In this document: positions 51,336 through 58,197 of the stretch, in pieces
How the letters are laid out: every line of letters starts with the position of its first letter
Numbering within the stretch: position 1 is the stretch's first letter
Origin: Tritrichomonas musculus
Taxonomy: Eukaryota > Parabasalia > Tritrichomonadida > Tritrichomonadidae
Reading direction: 5' to 3'
NCBI GenBank assembly: GCA_039105265.1
Contig: JAPFFF010000022.1
Coordinates: 2,046,001-2,110,000, forward strand
DNA: 64,000 nucleotides
Made by a program: the position numbers and the translations under genes
The notes under the pieces: generated by a model
What the model was told of the DNA's origin: nothing
Seen by the model: only the letters and a program-made list of their open reading frames with translations
Database searches by the model: none

Positions 51336-52802
51336 TTAAGGATGTCGATTTGGGCAATTTGATTTTTTTTTGGGCAAACGGTTTTGGGCAGAGAGTTTAT
51401 AAAAAAAAAAAAAAAAAAAAGCATAATTCGAAAAATTGAACCAGGCACTTCTCAATTTTCGCAAACACTAGAAACAATCAATCAATCTCAATCCAAAATT
51501 TGGAATGAATTTCCCAAAAACGAGATTGGTCAGCTTTGTTCGAGTTTTAATTCTCTCTTACAAACTTGTATCAATTTAAATTGAGAATTAATTTCAGAGA
51601 TTTTAAGATGTTCAATTGAAAGCGATTTATCAGTCGTTTTAAACAGATGATTTGCTTACAACTGATTAATTAAATCATCGATATGATCCAACAATCAATG
51701 ATCAGCCGATAAGTTAACTGACAAGAAGGCAGCATACAATTGATGAATTGTACTTTTAATTATAAAAAAAAGTGAAAAAATGGTATGTAAAGAGATGATA
51801 AAAACGTTTGTTAGCAAACTGTAATCCTAGATATTTAAAAAAACAGCGATTCTATCTTCTCAGAAAATACCAACTTTTTCAATTGTTTTATAAAAAATAA
51901 ACTACCTTTTTCATGATATAAAAAATAACTTTTTGATGGAATTGAATAATAAGAAATATTTTGAAAGAAAAAATTCACTTATTTCTGAGACTTGAAAAAA
52001 TAAACTAAGTTTTTAAATTCTCGCGCTCGATATAATATTTTTTTGTAATATCTCAATTAATATATGACAAAAAATTAATTTTATTATAAATATAGCATTT
52101 ATATATTAATTAGTATATAGAAAGCTAAACAAATAATAAATAATATTTTTAATTATTAAGATATTTTAATTTTAAATTGAATGTTTAGAGAAAAATTAAA
52201 AACAACGATTAAAAAGCTCAGAAAAAATAATTGTATGAAATTAAAGCACAATTCAAATGCAGAATATATCAATATTTCCTTATCTTACTTTCAAAATGCA
52301 TAAAATTTTCATTATTTATTATCTATTTAAAATAAAACATTTATATAACCAAAAAAAGTATAATAAGACATTTTACATTATTTCCCAAAAACCGTTTGCA
52401 CAAGAATGGGCAGACACTTTTTGGGCAAATAAACCTTAGAAATTAAATGTAAACTACACAATTTTGGGCAATTTGGGCAATGGGCACATAAACCATAGAA
52501 AATTCTGAGAAAAATCGGTTATTGCCCAAAGCACCGACATGTTTTGAATTTTTTTTATTAATTCAATTTTTTATAACTTTTTCAAAACTATATATATTTA
52601 AACAATCAAATAATTAAATAAAAATATTATTAGCAATACTCAAAAAGTTTACAAATAATATCAAAAAAATTGATTTATTATAATGAATATTTTGCATGAG
52701 TTTATTCAATTTTGTATTTTAATAATTTCCCACTTACCCAAATATAAAAAGGCAATGGGTTGGGCTGCCCAAAGCCAAATTGCCCAAAACCGACATCCTT
52801 AA
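51336..52802. mobile_element. 1.47-kb DNA transposon in P6 with GGGCA subterminal words
   Basis: Terminal inverted repeats TTAAGGATGTCGATTTGGGC on the left and the complement of CAAATTGCCCAAAACCGACA plus TCCTTAA on the right, about 24 of 25 bases matching. Target duplication is either TATTC on both sides (51331-51335, 52803-52807) or, if the element is taken as AAGGATG to CATCCTT, a 9-bp one with one mismatch (TATATTCTT, AATATTCTT). GGGCAA/TTGCCC words recur near both ends (51350-51390; 52400-52520; 52725-52795). The interior has a 19-base A run at 51402-51420 and no convincing gene. Non-autonomous. Confidence 0.85.
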
Positions 52803-53026
52803 TATTCTTTTATTTTTTTACTTTCTTCTTTCAATAAATTAATATTATTTCTAATATTTTTATATTCGATTATTAAATTATTTAATTCAATCATAGAATT
52901 TTGATAGTCTTCTGAATTATTATCTGCTTTCAAAAGTTTTTCGAAAATTATATTTTTAGCTTTTTCAAATTCTGATTTTAAATAATCTAAATCATTATTA
53001 ATTGCATTAATTGTTTGGTTCATCAT
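52803..53026 (-). CDS. small coiled-coil protein of P6
   Basis: 75 residues from ATG 53024-53026: MMNQTINAINNDLDYLKSEF, then a heptad-rich helix (IELNNLIIEYKNIRNNINLL). The last codon or two lie at the edge of the inserted transposon. Probably an all-helical dimer. Function unknown. Confidence 0.5.
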
Positions 53027-53071
53027 TTTATTTTTGTAGAGTTATTAAAAATTTCAATTCATTTTTCAATT

Positions 53072-53259
53072 ATGACAAAAGCTCAAAATTCAGAGAATGC
53101 TTTCTATTATCATGATTCAATTCGTGATATTCTCAAAAATATCCAGGTCAACAATTAATTGAAAACCAAAATGATTGGAATCTTTTTGCTCCAAATTCTG
53201 AATTTTACAAATTTATAATTGAAATTTGCAAACAAATAAATCCAGATTTAAATAAATAA
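53072..53259 (+). pseudogene. remnant of a small P6 gene
   Basis: A plus-strand start MTKAQNSENAFYYHDSIRDI lies between two minus-strand genes, and a further protein-like stretch (NDWNLFAPNSEFYKFIIEIC) follows before 53259. The total would be about 60 residues. It looks like a fossil small gene. No family recognised. Confidence 0.4.
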
Positions 53260-53263
53260 TTCT

Positions 53264-53647
53264 TTATTCATTTTCAATGTATTTTTGAAATCTTTCAATT
53301 ATTTCAAGAGTTTGTTTTTTAGTTTCAAGCCATTCGTTAAGAGCTGAATCAAAATTATTTTTAATTAATGGCTTTTCATCAATTAGGTCTTGAATTTTCT
53401 TTTCAATTTCAAAAATTTTGGGACCAATATCTTCATCATTTTCTTTCTCATGAAGTGCTTGTAATTCAATGAGGTCTTGTTTTGCATGCATCAATTCAAA
53501 ATCATTTTCAATGAGCTTTATTTTTTCAGATGAAAGGTAAATTGATTTCCATTTGAGATTTTTAAGTGCTTCTTCTAAAAGTTCTAGACGCTTTTCAACT
53601 AAATGAGTTGCCATTTCAGTTGCAAGTCTTCTTATTTCAGAGAACAT
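53264..53647 (-). CDS. coiled-coil protein of P6, unknown
   Basis: 127 residues, nearly all helix: MFSEIRRLATEMATHLVEKR, LELLEEALKNLKWKSIYLSS, then EIEKKIQDLIDEKPL. The start is 12 bases from a promoter module shared with the plus-strand gene at 53702, so the two form a divergent pair. A scaffold or fiber-support role is possible but unproven. Confidence 0.55.
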   Translation of the reverse strand: MFSEIRRLATEMATHLVEKRLELLEEALKNLKWKSIYLSSEKIKLIENDFELMHAKQDLIELQALHEKENDEDIGPKIFEIEKKIQDLIDEKPLIKNNFDSALNEWLETKKQTLEIIERFQKYIENE

Positions 53648-53659
53648 TAAAAGTGAACT

Positions 53660-53695
53660 AAAATTTTAGCCGTTTATTTTCACATCATCACTTCA
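53660..53695. promoter_or_regulatory. P6 intergenic promoter module, second forward copy
   Basis: AAAATTTTAGCCGTTTATTTTCACATCATCACTTCA, identical to the copy at 49077 apart from one or two bases, lies between the divergent genes at 53647 and 53702. A looser copy with CCGTTAAATAGTCATTTCAC is near 54159-54180. Confidence 0.65.
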
Positions 53696-53701
53696 TTTAA
53701 A

Positions 53702-53890
53702 ATGAGTACCGTTCAAGAACAAGTTGAAAAGAATCAACAAGACATCTTGTATTTGTTCACAACATTGAATCTATGTCAAAAAGTCATGTACAAACAAGAA
53801 AAGGAAATCAAAAAGTTGAAAGACGAACTTAAAACTGCAAATGAAAAGATTCAAGAATTAATGAATCAACTTAAAAATTCTCAATCCTAA
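53702..53890 (+). CDS. small coiled-coil protein of P6
   Basis: 62 residues: MSTVQEQVEKNQQDILYLFT, then a strong coiled coil (EKEIKKLKDELKTANEKIQE, LMNQLKNSQ). It is directly behind a promoter module. An oligomerisation or scaffold protein by composition. Confidence 0.55.
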   Translation: MSTVQEQVEKNQQDILYLFTTLNLCQKVMYKQEKEIKKLKDELKTANEKIQELMNQLKNSQS

Positions 53891-53931
53891 ATAAAAATTT
53901 TTTAATTTAAATGAATTTTGTTTTTATTTAT

Positions 53932-54132
53932 TTAAAAATAAATATATAATTGAATTAGTTCATAAAGATGAACATTCAACCAATTGAGCATTGAATCAAA
54001 ATCTTTTTTATCTTCATCTGGAACATCAATTTCTAAATCAATTTCAGCATTTTCAATGATTCTTAATAAAACCTTTTCATTAAGTTCTTCAAAATATAAA
54101 ATGAAAAATTGATAAGCAAGAGTATCAGTCAT
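53932..54132 (-). CDS. small acidic P6 protein
   Basis: 66 residues: MTDTLAYQFFILYFEELNEK, then EIDLEIDVPDEDKKDFDSML and a hydrophobic end. No motif. Its start faces the gene at 54201 across a looser promoter module. Confidence 0.45.
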   Translation of the reverse strand: MTDTLAYQFFILYFEELNEKVLLRIIENAEIDLEIDVPDEDKKDFDSMLNWLNVHLYELIQLYIYF

Positions 54133-54200
54133 AATTTAAAAAAAAATAAAATTTATTTCCGTTAAATAGTCATTTCACAAAATTTTAATTCAAAATTGTC

Positions 54201-54527
54201 ATGTCACCAAATCATTTTTTAAATATGTTCAATAAAGCTGATTATCTAGCAATTTATGAAGAATTTGAAGACAAAGGAATTTTTCAAGACGATATTGAAA
54301 TTGGTTCTTTTCCTAGTTCAAGATATGTTTCTGAAGATGATGTACCTTCAATACTTTTTGAAGAAATTGAACAACCTGTTCCTAAGAAAACTTCACAAAC
54401 CCCTGAAAGACCAAAAATAATAATGCCTCAAATTAATCAATCATCTTCTTGGGATATTTTAGAAAAACATTTGCAAGAAAGTCTAAAATTTGTTCAAGAA
54501 CAAAAGAAAAAATTTGAATCAAAGTAA
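54201..54527 (+). CDS. small acidic P6 protein, unknown
   Basis: 108 residues: an aromatic, acidic N-terminal part (HFLNMFNKADYLAIYEEFED), a Ser/Pro/Thr-rich middle (EQPVPKKTSQTPERPKIIMP) and a C-terminal helix (WDILEKHLQESLKFVQEQKK). Ends one base before the end of the integrase gene (convergent). Possibly a capsid scaffold or tail-linker; no family recognised. Confidence 0.5.
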   Translation: MSPNHFLNMFNKADYLAIYEEFEDKGIFQDDIEIGSFPSSRYVSEDDVPSILFEEIEQPVPKKTSQTPERPKIIMPQINQSSSWDILEKHLQESLKFVQEQKKKFESK

Positions 54528-54528
54528 A

Positions 54529-55872
54529 CTAAATCTTACAAATTTTAAATCTAGGTACATTTTTTGTTCTTTTTGTTCTTAAATTTTCAACTTTGTATAA
54601 ACCTTTTGAGAATGAGACAATCATATAAACATCAGGTTCAACATTAACTCTATGTTTATTCAATTCAATTTTATCGTCATAAATTTTTACTTTATCTCCT
54701 TTATTTAATTGAAAACCTGGTTTATTCATTATATTAAAATTATCTTGCATAATTTTTCTAACAATAAACGTTTCTAATTCATTATTATTCTGAACATCGA
54801 AAGGTGAAACAGAAAAAGTGGCATATTTTGAGAGAGTTGTATGAGGAGCATGATTATATTGAAAAACTAAGTTTTTCATTATTCCTGGTGATAAACTTTT
54901 TTCACCTAAATTGAATGCCATATCTCTCAAAGTTCTGATTACTCTATCAATAATTCCAAGAGAACTATGTAAAGGTTCTGAATCTTTTAATGATTTTCTA
55001 CCATTTTCTAAATCTTTATTAAAATAAATTCTATCAACATTTGACCATGTTATTCCATTTTCTTTGAAAAAATTCTGAGATTCTTTTGAACAAAAACATT
55101 TTTCTGAATCACCAGATAAATTTTCACAAATTAATCCATCTTTTAACATCTTTGAAAAAGTTCTTATAAAAGAATCTGTAGATTTTGAATGGTCTTTTGC
55201 AATTAAATCATTGAATACAATTTTATTCATTAATTCAACATATAAATACCTTGTATTTATATTAATAGCTACCAAATAACATTGTTTTCCATCAAACATT
55301 AAATCAATTAACCATGAATTTCTTGGACCAACTTTATGTAATTCAAAATTATCTTTATTATATTTAACTGGAAATTGAGTATTTATTATTGAATTTGGTT
55401 GAATTTCTAATTCTGGGAATTGTTTATGTAAACTTTTATTTTTTGAATCAGATTTGAATGCTATTTTATTAATTTTGAATTCATTATTTTTAACTTTTGA
55501 AATTGTTTTTCCAGGTTGAGAATAATATTTATCTAAATATTTTGAATAATCTTCTTCTTTTGACCAATTCTTAGAAACTTTATCAAATTCTTTTTTTGTT
55601 AAAGATTTGTTATCATTTGAATGTCTTTGAACAAAATCATTCAAATATTCATCTTCTTTTTCTGGCTTCTTTTCAATTTTTGAAGGATGATATTCATTAA
55701 ATTTATTTTCATAAAAATTATACAATTCATTTTTCATATCATTATCAAAATCCTTTAACTTTGAATAATTCATAACTTTATCATAATCTGCTTTATTTTT
55801 ATGTTTCCAAGAAACAGTATTCAAATAATTTATTGCATCATCAAATTGTTTGCTTAAATCCTCTTCATTCAT
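54529..55872 (-). CDS. Polinton integrase (rve/DDE), P6 type
   Basis: 447 residues. A charged N-terminal region of about 150 residues precedes the core. Core blocks: SWLIDLMFDGKQCYLVAINI with the first Asp, ENLSGDSEKCFCSKESQNFF with the second Asp, and LGIIDRVIRTLRDMAFNLG, followed by FQYNHAPHTTLSKYATFSVS. The C-terminus forms an SH3/chromo-like barrel (GDKVKIYDDKIELNKHRVNV, then YKVENLRTKRTKNVPRFKI). Longest of the three integrases because of the N-terminal extension. Its ATG overlaps the stop of the upstream 55-residue gene, which indicates coupled expression. Confidence 0.9.
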   Translation of the reverse strand: MNEEDLSKQFDDAINYLNTVSWKHKNKADYDKVMNYSKLKDFDNDMKNELYNFYENKFNEYHPSKIEKKPEKEDEYLNDFVQRHSNDNKSLTKKEFDKVSKNWSKEEDYSKYLDKYYSQPGKTISKVKNNEFKINKIAFKSDSKNKSLHKQFPELEIQPNSIINTQFPVKYNKDNFELHKVGPRNSWLIDLMFDGKQCYLVAININTRYLYVELMNKIVFNDLIAKDHSKSTDSFIRTFSKMLKDGLICENLSGDSEKCFCSKESQNFFKENGITWSNVDRIYFNKDLENGRKSLKDSEPLHSSLGIIDRVIRTLRDMAFNLGEKSLSPGIMKNLVFQYNHAPHTTLSKYATFSVSPFDVQNNNELETFIVRKIMQDNFNIMNKPGFQLNKGDKVKIYDDKIELNKHRVNVEPDVYMIVSFSKGLYKVENLRTKRTKNVPRFKICKI

Positions 55873-56036
55873 TTAGGTATTTTTAATTTTCCAATATTTT
55901 GAATTAATTGTCTTCTATTGAATTCAGGTGTTTCAGGTATTTGAGCTTTAGGTATTGGATTCATAATTGAATGAGTTTGAGGTCTTTTCCAATGACCGAG
56001 TGTTGAAATTTTCTTAAACCAAGTTCCAAATGACAT
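55869..56036 (-). CDS. 55-residue P6 protein upstream of the integrase
   Basis: Starts MSFGTWFKKISTLGHWKRPQ at 56034-56036 and ends NRRQLIQNIGKLKIPK; its stop overlaps the integrase start by two bases. Basic, with a Trp/Phe-rich amphipathic N-terminal helix like that of the next gene upstream (MAFGKWGKIKKFFKDF), so it may be a paralogue of the pVI-like protein or a membrane-active peptide. Confidence 0.5.
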   Translation of the reverse strand: MSFGTWFKKISTLGHWKRPQTHSIMNPIPKAQIPETPEFNRRQLIQNIGKLKIPK

Positions 56037-56070
56037 TTATTTTTGAATAGAAAAAAAATCAATTGAAAAT

Positions 56071-56322
56071 TTATTCTGGGTCATAACCAATATCAGCTTC
56101 TTCAGAAACGTTTCCAATTGGGTCAAATTTAATATAACCATCTCCTCCCAAATACTTTGCAACTGGATTGTTAGAGTTATCAAATTTTGGTATCTTTTTA
56201 GAAATTTCACCAACTATTGGAATTTTGTCTGCAATTGATTTTGCTCTATTCCAACCATATTTGAATCCATTTGCAAAATCTTTGAAAAATTTCTTTATTT
56301 TTCCCCATTTTCCAAAAGCCAT
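56071..56322 (-). CDS. pVI-like amphipathic minor capsid protein candidate
   Basis: 83 residues. N-terminal basic amphipathic helix MAFGKWGKIKKFFKDFANGF, a Lys/Ile-rich centre (IADKIPIVGEISKKIPKFDN) and an acidic tail (NVSEEADIGYDPE). It resembles the protein at 15931-16185 in design and corresponds to the pVI/PX class. First gene of a minus-strand run ending with the integrase. The minisatellite begins directly upstream of its start. Confidence 0.55.
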   Translation of the reverse strand: MAFGKWGKIKKFFKDFANGFKYGWNRAKSIADKIPIVGEISKKIPKFDNSNNPVAKYLGGDGYIKFDPIGNVSEEADIGYDPE

Positions 56323-56334
56323 TTTTTATTTGAA

Positions 56335-56660
56335 CAAAAAAGTTGAGTTGACAAATGAGTTGAAAGGAAAAGTTGAGTTGACAAATAAATTGAACAAAAA
56401 AGTAGAAATGACAAATAAATTGAAAGGAAAAGTAGAAATGACAAATGAGTTGAAAGGAAAAGTTGAGTTGACAAATAAATTGAACAAAAAAGTAGAAATG
56501 ACAAATAAATTGAAAGGAAAAGTAGAAATGACAAATGAATTGAAAGGAAAAGTTCTTATGTCAAATAGATTGAACAAAAAGTTGAGTTGTCAAATAGATT
56601 GAACAAAAAAGTTGAGTTGTCAAATAGATTGAACAAAAAAGTTGAGTTGTCAAATGAGTT
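56335..56660. repeat. 30-bp minisatellite, about eleven units
   Basis: Alternating units of the type AAAGTTGAGTTGACAAATGA plus GTTGAAAGG or ATTGAACAAA, giving a 30-bp period. Variants (GTAGAAATG against GTTGAGTTG) alternate in a higher-order pattern of about 120 bp. Frames stay open on both strands because 30 is a multiple of three; these frames are not considered genes. It separates P6 from the sequences on its right. Confidence 0.95.
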
Positions 56661-56890
56661 GAGAAGTTATTTGTCTTCCGAAATTGTTTAGCATAATGAT
56701 TGAGAAGTTATTTGTCTTTCGAAATTGTTTAGCACAATGATTGAGAAGTTAATTGTCTTCCGCTATTAATCTATTGAATGGATTGAGAAGTTAATTGTTT
56801 CCCGCTATTAATCTATTGAATGGATTTCTATTGGAGAATTTGGTCGGACAATTTATTTATTCAATTTTCTATTGGAGAATTTGGTCGGAC
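56661..56890. repeat. three successive short direct-repeat pairs
   Basis: Pairs in order: TTGAGAAGTTATTTGTCTTC with CGAAATTGTTTAGCAtAATG type units about 44 bp apart; AGAAGTTAATTGTCTTCCGC with CTATTAATCTATTGAATGGA about 41 bp apart; and TCTATTGGAGAATTTGGTCG with GACAA about 42 bp apart. Each new pair starts with the end of the previous one, as if short duplications had been made stepwise. The last pair provides the start of the gene at 56872. Confidence 0.8.
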
Positions 56891-57315
56891 AAATTTTATC
56901 CTTCGATGAAATTAGCGAGAAGCAAAAATTATTCCAATCACTTCATTTTTTAATTCCGATGTTCCCAAACAACATGACCCAAGAAAACAACAATGGCTCC
57001 ACAATTTTCAGTTCCAGTTCAAGTTCCAGTTCCAGTTCAGAAAAGCCATTGTTGACAAGTACAGAAAAAGTTCCTAAAGGTAGAGATTTCCATGCTCAAG
57101 TTATGAAACAAGTTGAAAATAGAAAAGTATTGAATTCCAAAGCCCAAGAAGTAGCAAAATCCGTTCCAGAACCGTTTCAGAGACAAGAATTCGTTCCATT
57201 GAAAGTTCCACAAAGAATTATTGAACCAAATGTAGTATTCAGTCCAAGAGATATCAAAGGTGTGAAAAATCCAATTATACTCAGAAAATGTTCAGGTAAA
57301 AGGTTCCATAGTTGA
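56872..57315 (+). CDS. unknown Ser-rich protein between P6 and P7
   Basis: 147 residues beginning in the last short repeat (MENLVGQILSFDEISEKQKL). It has a run of ten serines (IFSSSSSSSSSSEKP) encoded by a repeated TTCCAG/TTCAAG, then Lys- and Pro-containing sequence (PQRIIEPNVVFSPRDIKGV). Similar protein-like sequence continues after 57315 to about 57500 (EGPMIKDEYVYLITYLNKIV). No family recognised; it may belong to a fossil element. Confidence 0.4.
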   Translation: MENLVGQILSFDEISEKQKLFQSLHFLIPMFPNNMTQENNNGSTIFSSSSSSSSSSEKPLLTSTEKVPKGRDFHAQVMKQVENRKVLNSKAQEVAKSVPEPFQRQEFVPLKVPQRIIEPNVVFSPRDIKGVKNPIILRKCSGKRFHS

Positions 57316-57499
57316 GAAGAATTCAAAGAAAAAGTTCAGTTATATTTCAGTAATCTTGAAAAAGAAGGTCCCATGATTAAAGATGAATACGTTTATTTGA
57401 TAACTTACCTGAACAAAATTGTTAAAGAAGTAGTCAATGGAACAATTGAAGCAGCTCAAATGTACCCTTTGATAGACAATTGCCAAATTATGGTCGATT

Positions 57500-57542
57500 A
57501 GTAGTTAACGGTAGGCCATGCCTTGCACAGCCTACCACTACT
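57500..57542. repeat. G/C-rich palindromic hairpin
   Basis: AGTAG (57500-57504) and GGTAGGC (57510-57516) pair in nested fashion with GCCTACC (57530-57536) and CTACT (57538-57542). The inner part GCACAGCCTACCACTACT resembles CGCACAGCCTAACGTATACT at 46845, where the stem reads GTTAGG/CCTAAC; the base changes preserve pairing. May be a small mobile palindrome. Confidence 0.6.
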
Positions 57543-57710
57543 CCAAGGGCTCCCGCCCCTGGACCCCATTCAAAAAGCCAGCTATTCAAAAAGTTCCATT
57601 CAGAAAAAGTTCCTCATTCAAAAAGCCAGATATTCAAAAAGTTATCTAATCAAAAAGTAGTATATGTAAATGGCGTGATTTTTTAACGTCCCGTATAAAA
57701 AATCCCTCCA

Positions 57711-57740
57711 TTTGGCTAACGCCAAAAGTCAGCTAAGCTG
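57711..57740. repeat. two short hairpins with GCTAA core
   Basis: TTTGGCTAACGCCAAA (57711-57726) and CAGCTAAGCTG (57730-57740). Both have a GC-closed TAA(C) loop, the same core as in the two longer repeats at 57923 and 58074. Confidence 0.6.
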
Positions 57741-57764
57741 CCATTAATTTTTTCCCGCTATTAA

Positions 57765-57950
57765 ATGGACACCCCTTCTGATTTAAAAATTATGACACAG
57801 TATAAAAAGTTCACTCTAAGAAACCCCTACTATACATCACGTGAGACACAACAAATATACGACTCACAAAAAAATGTTAGGACATGTGATTCGCATGGAT
57901 ATGTCATCATTGAAGTACTAGATGACTTGCTAAAGCAAGGCCCAAGCTAA
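57765..57950 (+). CDS. small unknown protein, ends in a palindromic repeat
   Basis: 61 residues: MDTPSDLKIMTQYKKFTLRN, then TSRETQQIYDSQKNVRTCDS and GYVIIEVLDD. The last residues (LLKQGPS) are encoded by the 37-bp palindromic repeat at 57923-57959. Beyond the repeat, the plus strand again looks protein-like (FSGFRYAKFRRAAVLKYNND, YDRERERDAPRYRCFD) until the second copy of the repeat. No family recognised. Confidence 0.4.
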   Translation: MDTPSDLKIMTQYKKFTLRNPYYTSRETQQIYDSQKNVRTCDSHGYVIIEVLDDLLKQGPS

Positions 57951-58110
57951 AGCTTGTGAAAGGAATACATTTAGTGGATTCAGATATGCTAAATTTAGGC
58001 GTGCAGCAGTCTTGAAATACAATAATGATTATGATAGGGAAAGAGAAAGAGATGCACCAAGATATAGATGTTTTGACTTGCTAAAGCAAGGCCCAAGCTA
58101 AAGCTTGTGA
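57923..58110. repeat. 37-bp double-hairpin repeat, two identical copies
   Basis: Copies at 57923-57959 and 58074-58110 are identical. Each consists of two hairpins with the same loop: CTTGC-TAAA-GCAAG, spacer GCC, CAAGC-TAAA-GCTTG. The second stem is the complement of the first, so the whole can also fold as one long hairpin. Both copies are preceded by T and begin TGACTTGC. Both lie at the same kind of position in protein-like sequence, after an Asp codon. Confidence 0.85.
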
Positions 58111-58197
58111 TGAGCACCACCAAATTATGGAATAAAAAAATATTTACCACGATTGAAATGTACCCGACGCTAAATCCAGCTGAAGAACAATGATTTT

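Larger units (their letters stand above)
46863..56325. mobile_element. Polinton P6 (third lineage)
   Basis: Starts with a pPolB frame (plus) near 46863 and ends with the integrase and pVI-like genes (minus) near 56325, with at least ten small genes between, several with coiled coils or membrane segments. The pPolB and integrase at opposite ends match Polinton layout, and a repeated promoter module ties the small genes together. MCP, ATPase and protease are not recognised. Broken at the left end, invaded by a 1.47-kb transposon at 51336-52802, with about one further break. No terminal inverted repeats identified. Confidence 0.7.
57316..57764. other. decayed coding sequence and hairpin-rich region
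   Basis: To about 57500 the plus strand still reads like protein (VQLYFSNLEKEGPM, VNGTIEAAQMYPLIDNCQ). After that come G/C-rich short hairpins and several CATTCAAAAAGCCAG-type repeats (57570-57650) with the words TTCAAAAAGTTCC and TTCAAAAAGCCAG. No gene can be supported after 57500. Confidence 0.45.

Noticed and set aside
51384-51584. 66-codon frame with a poly-lysine run
   Set aside because: It begins in a 19-base A run within a non-autonomous transposon and shows no conserved sequence.
56335-56602. Frames on both strands encoding LTNELKGKVE-type repeats
   Set aside because: They come from the 30-bp minisatellite and have no unique sequence outside it.
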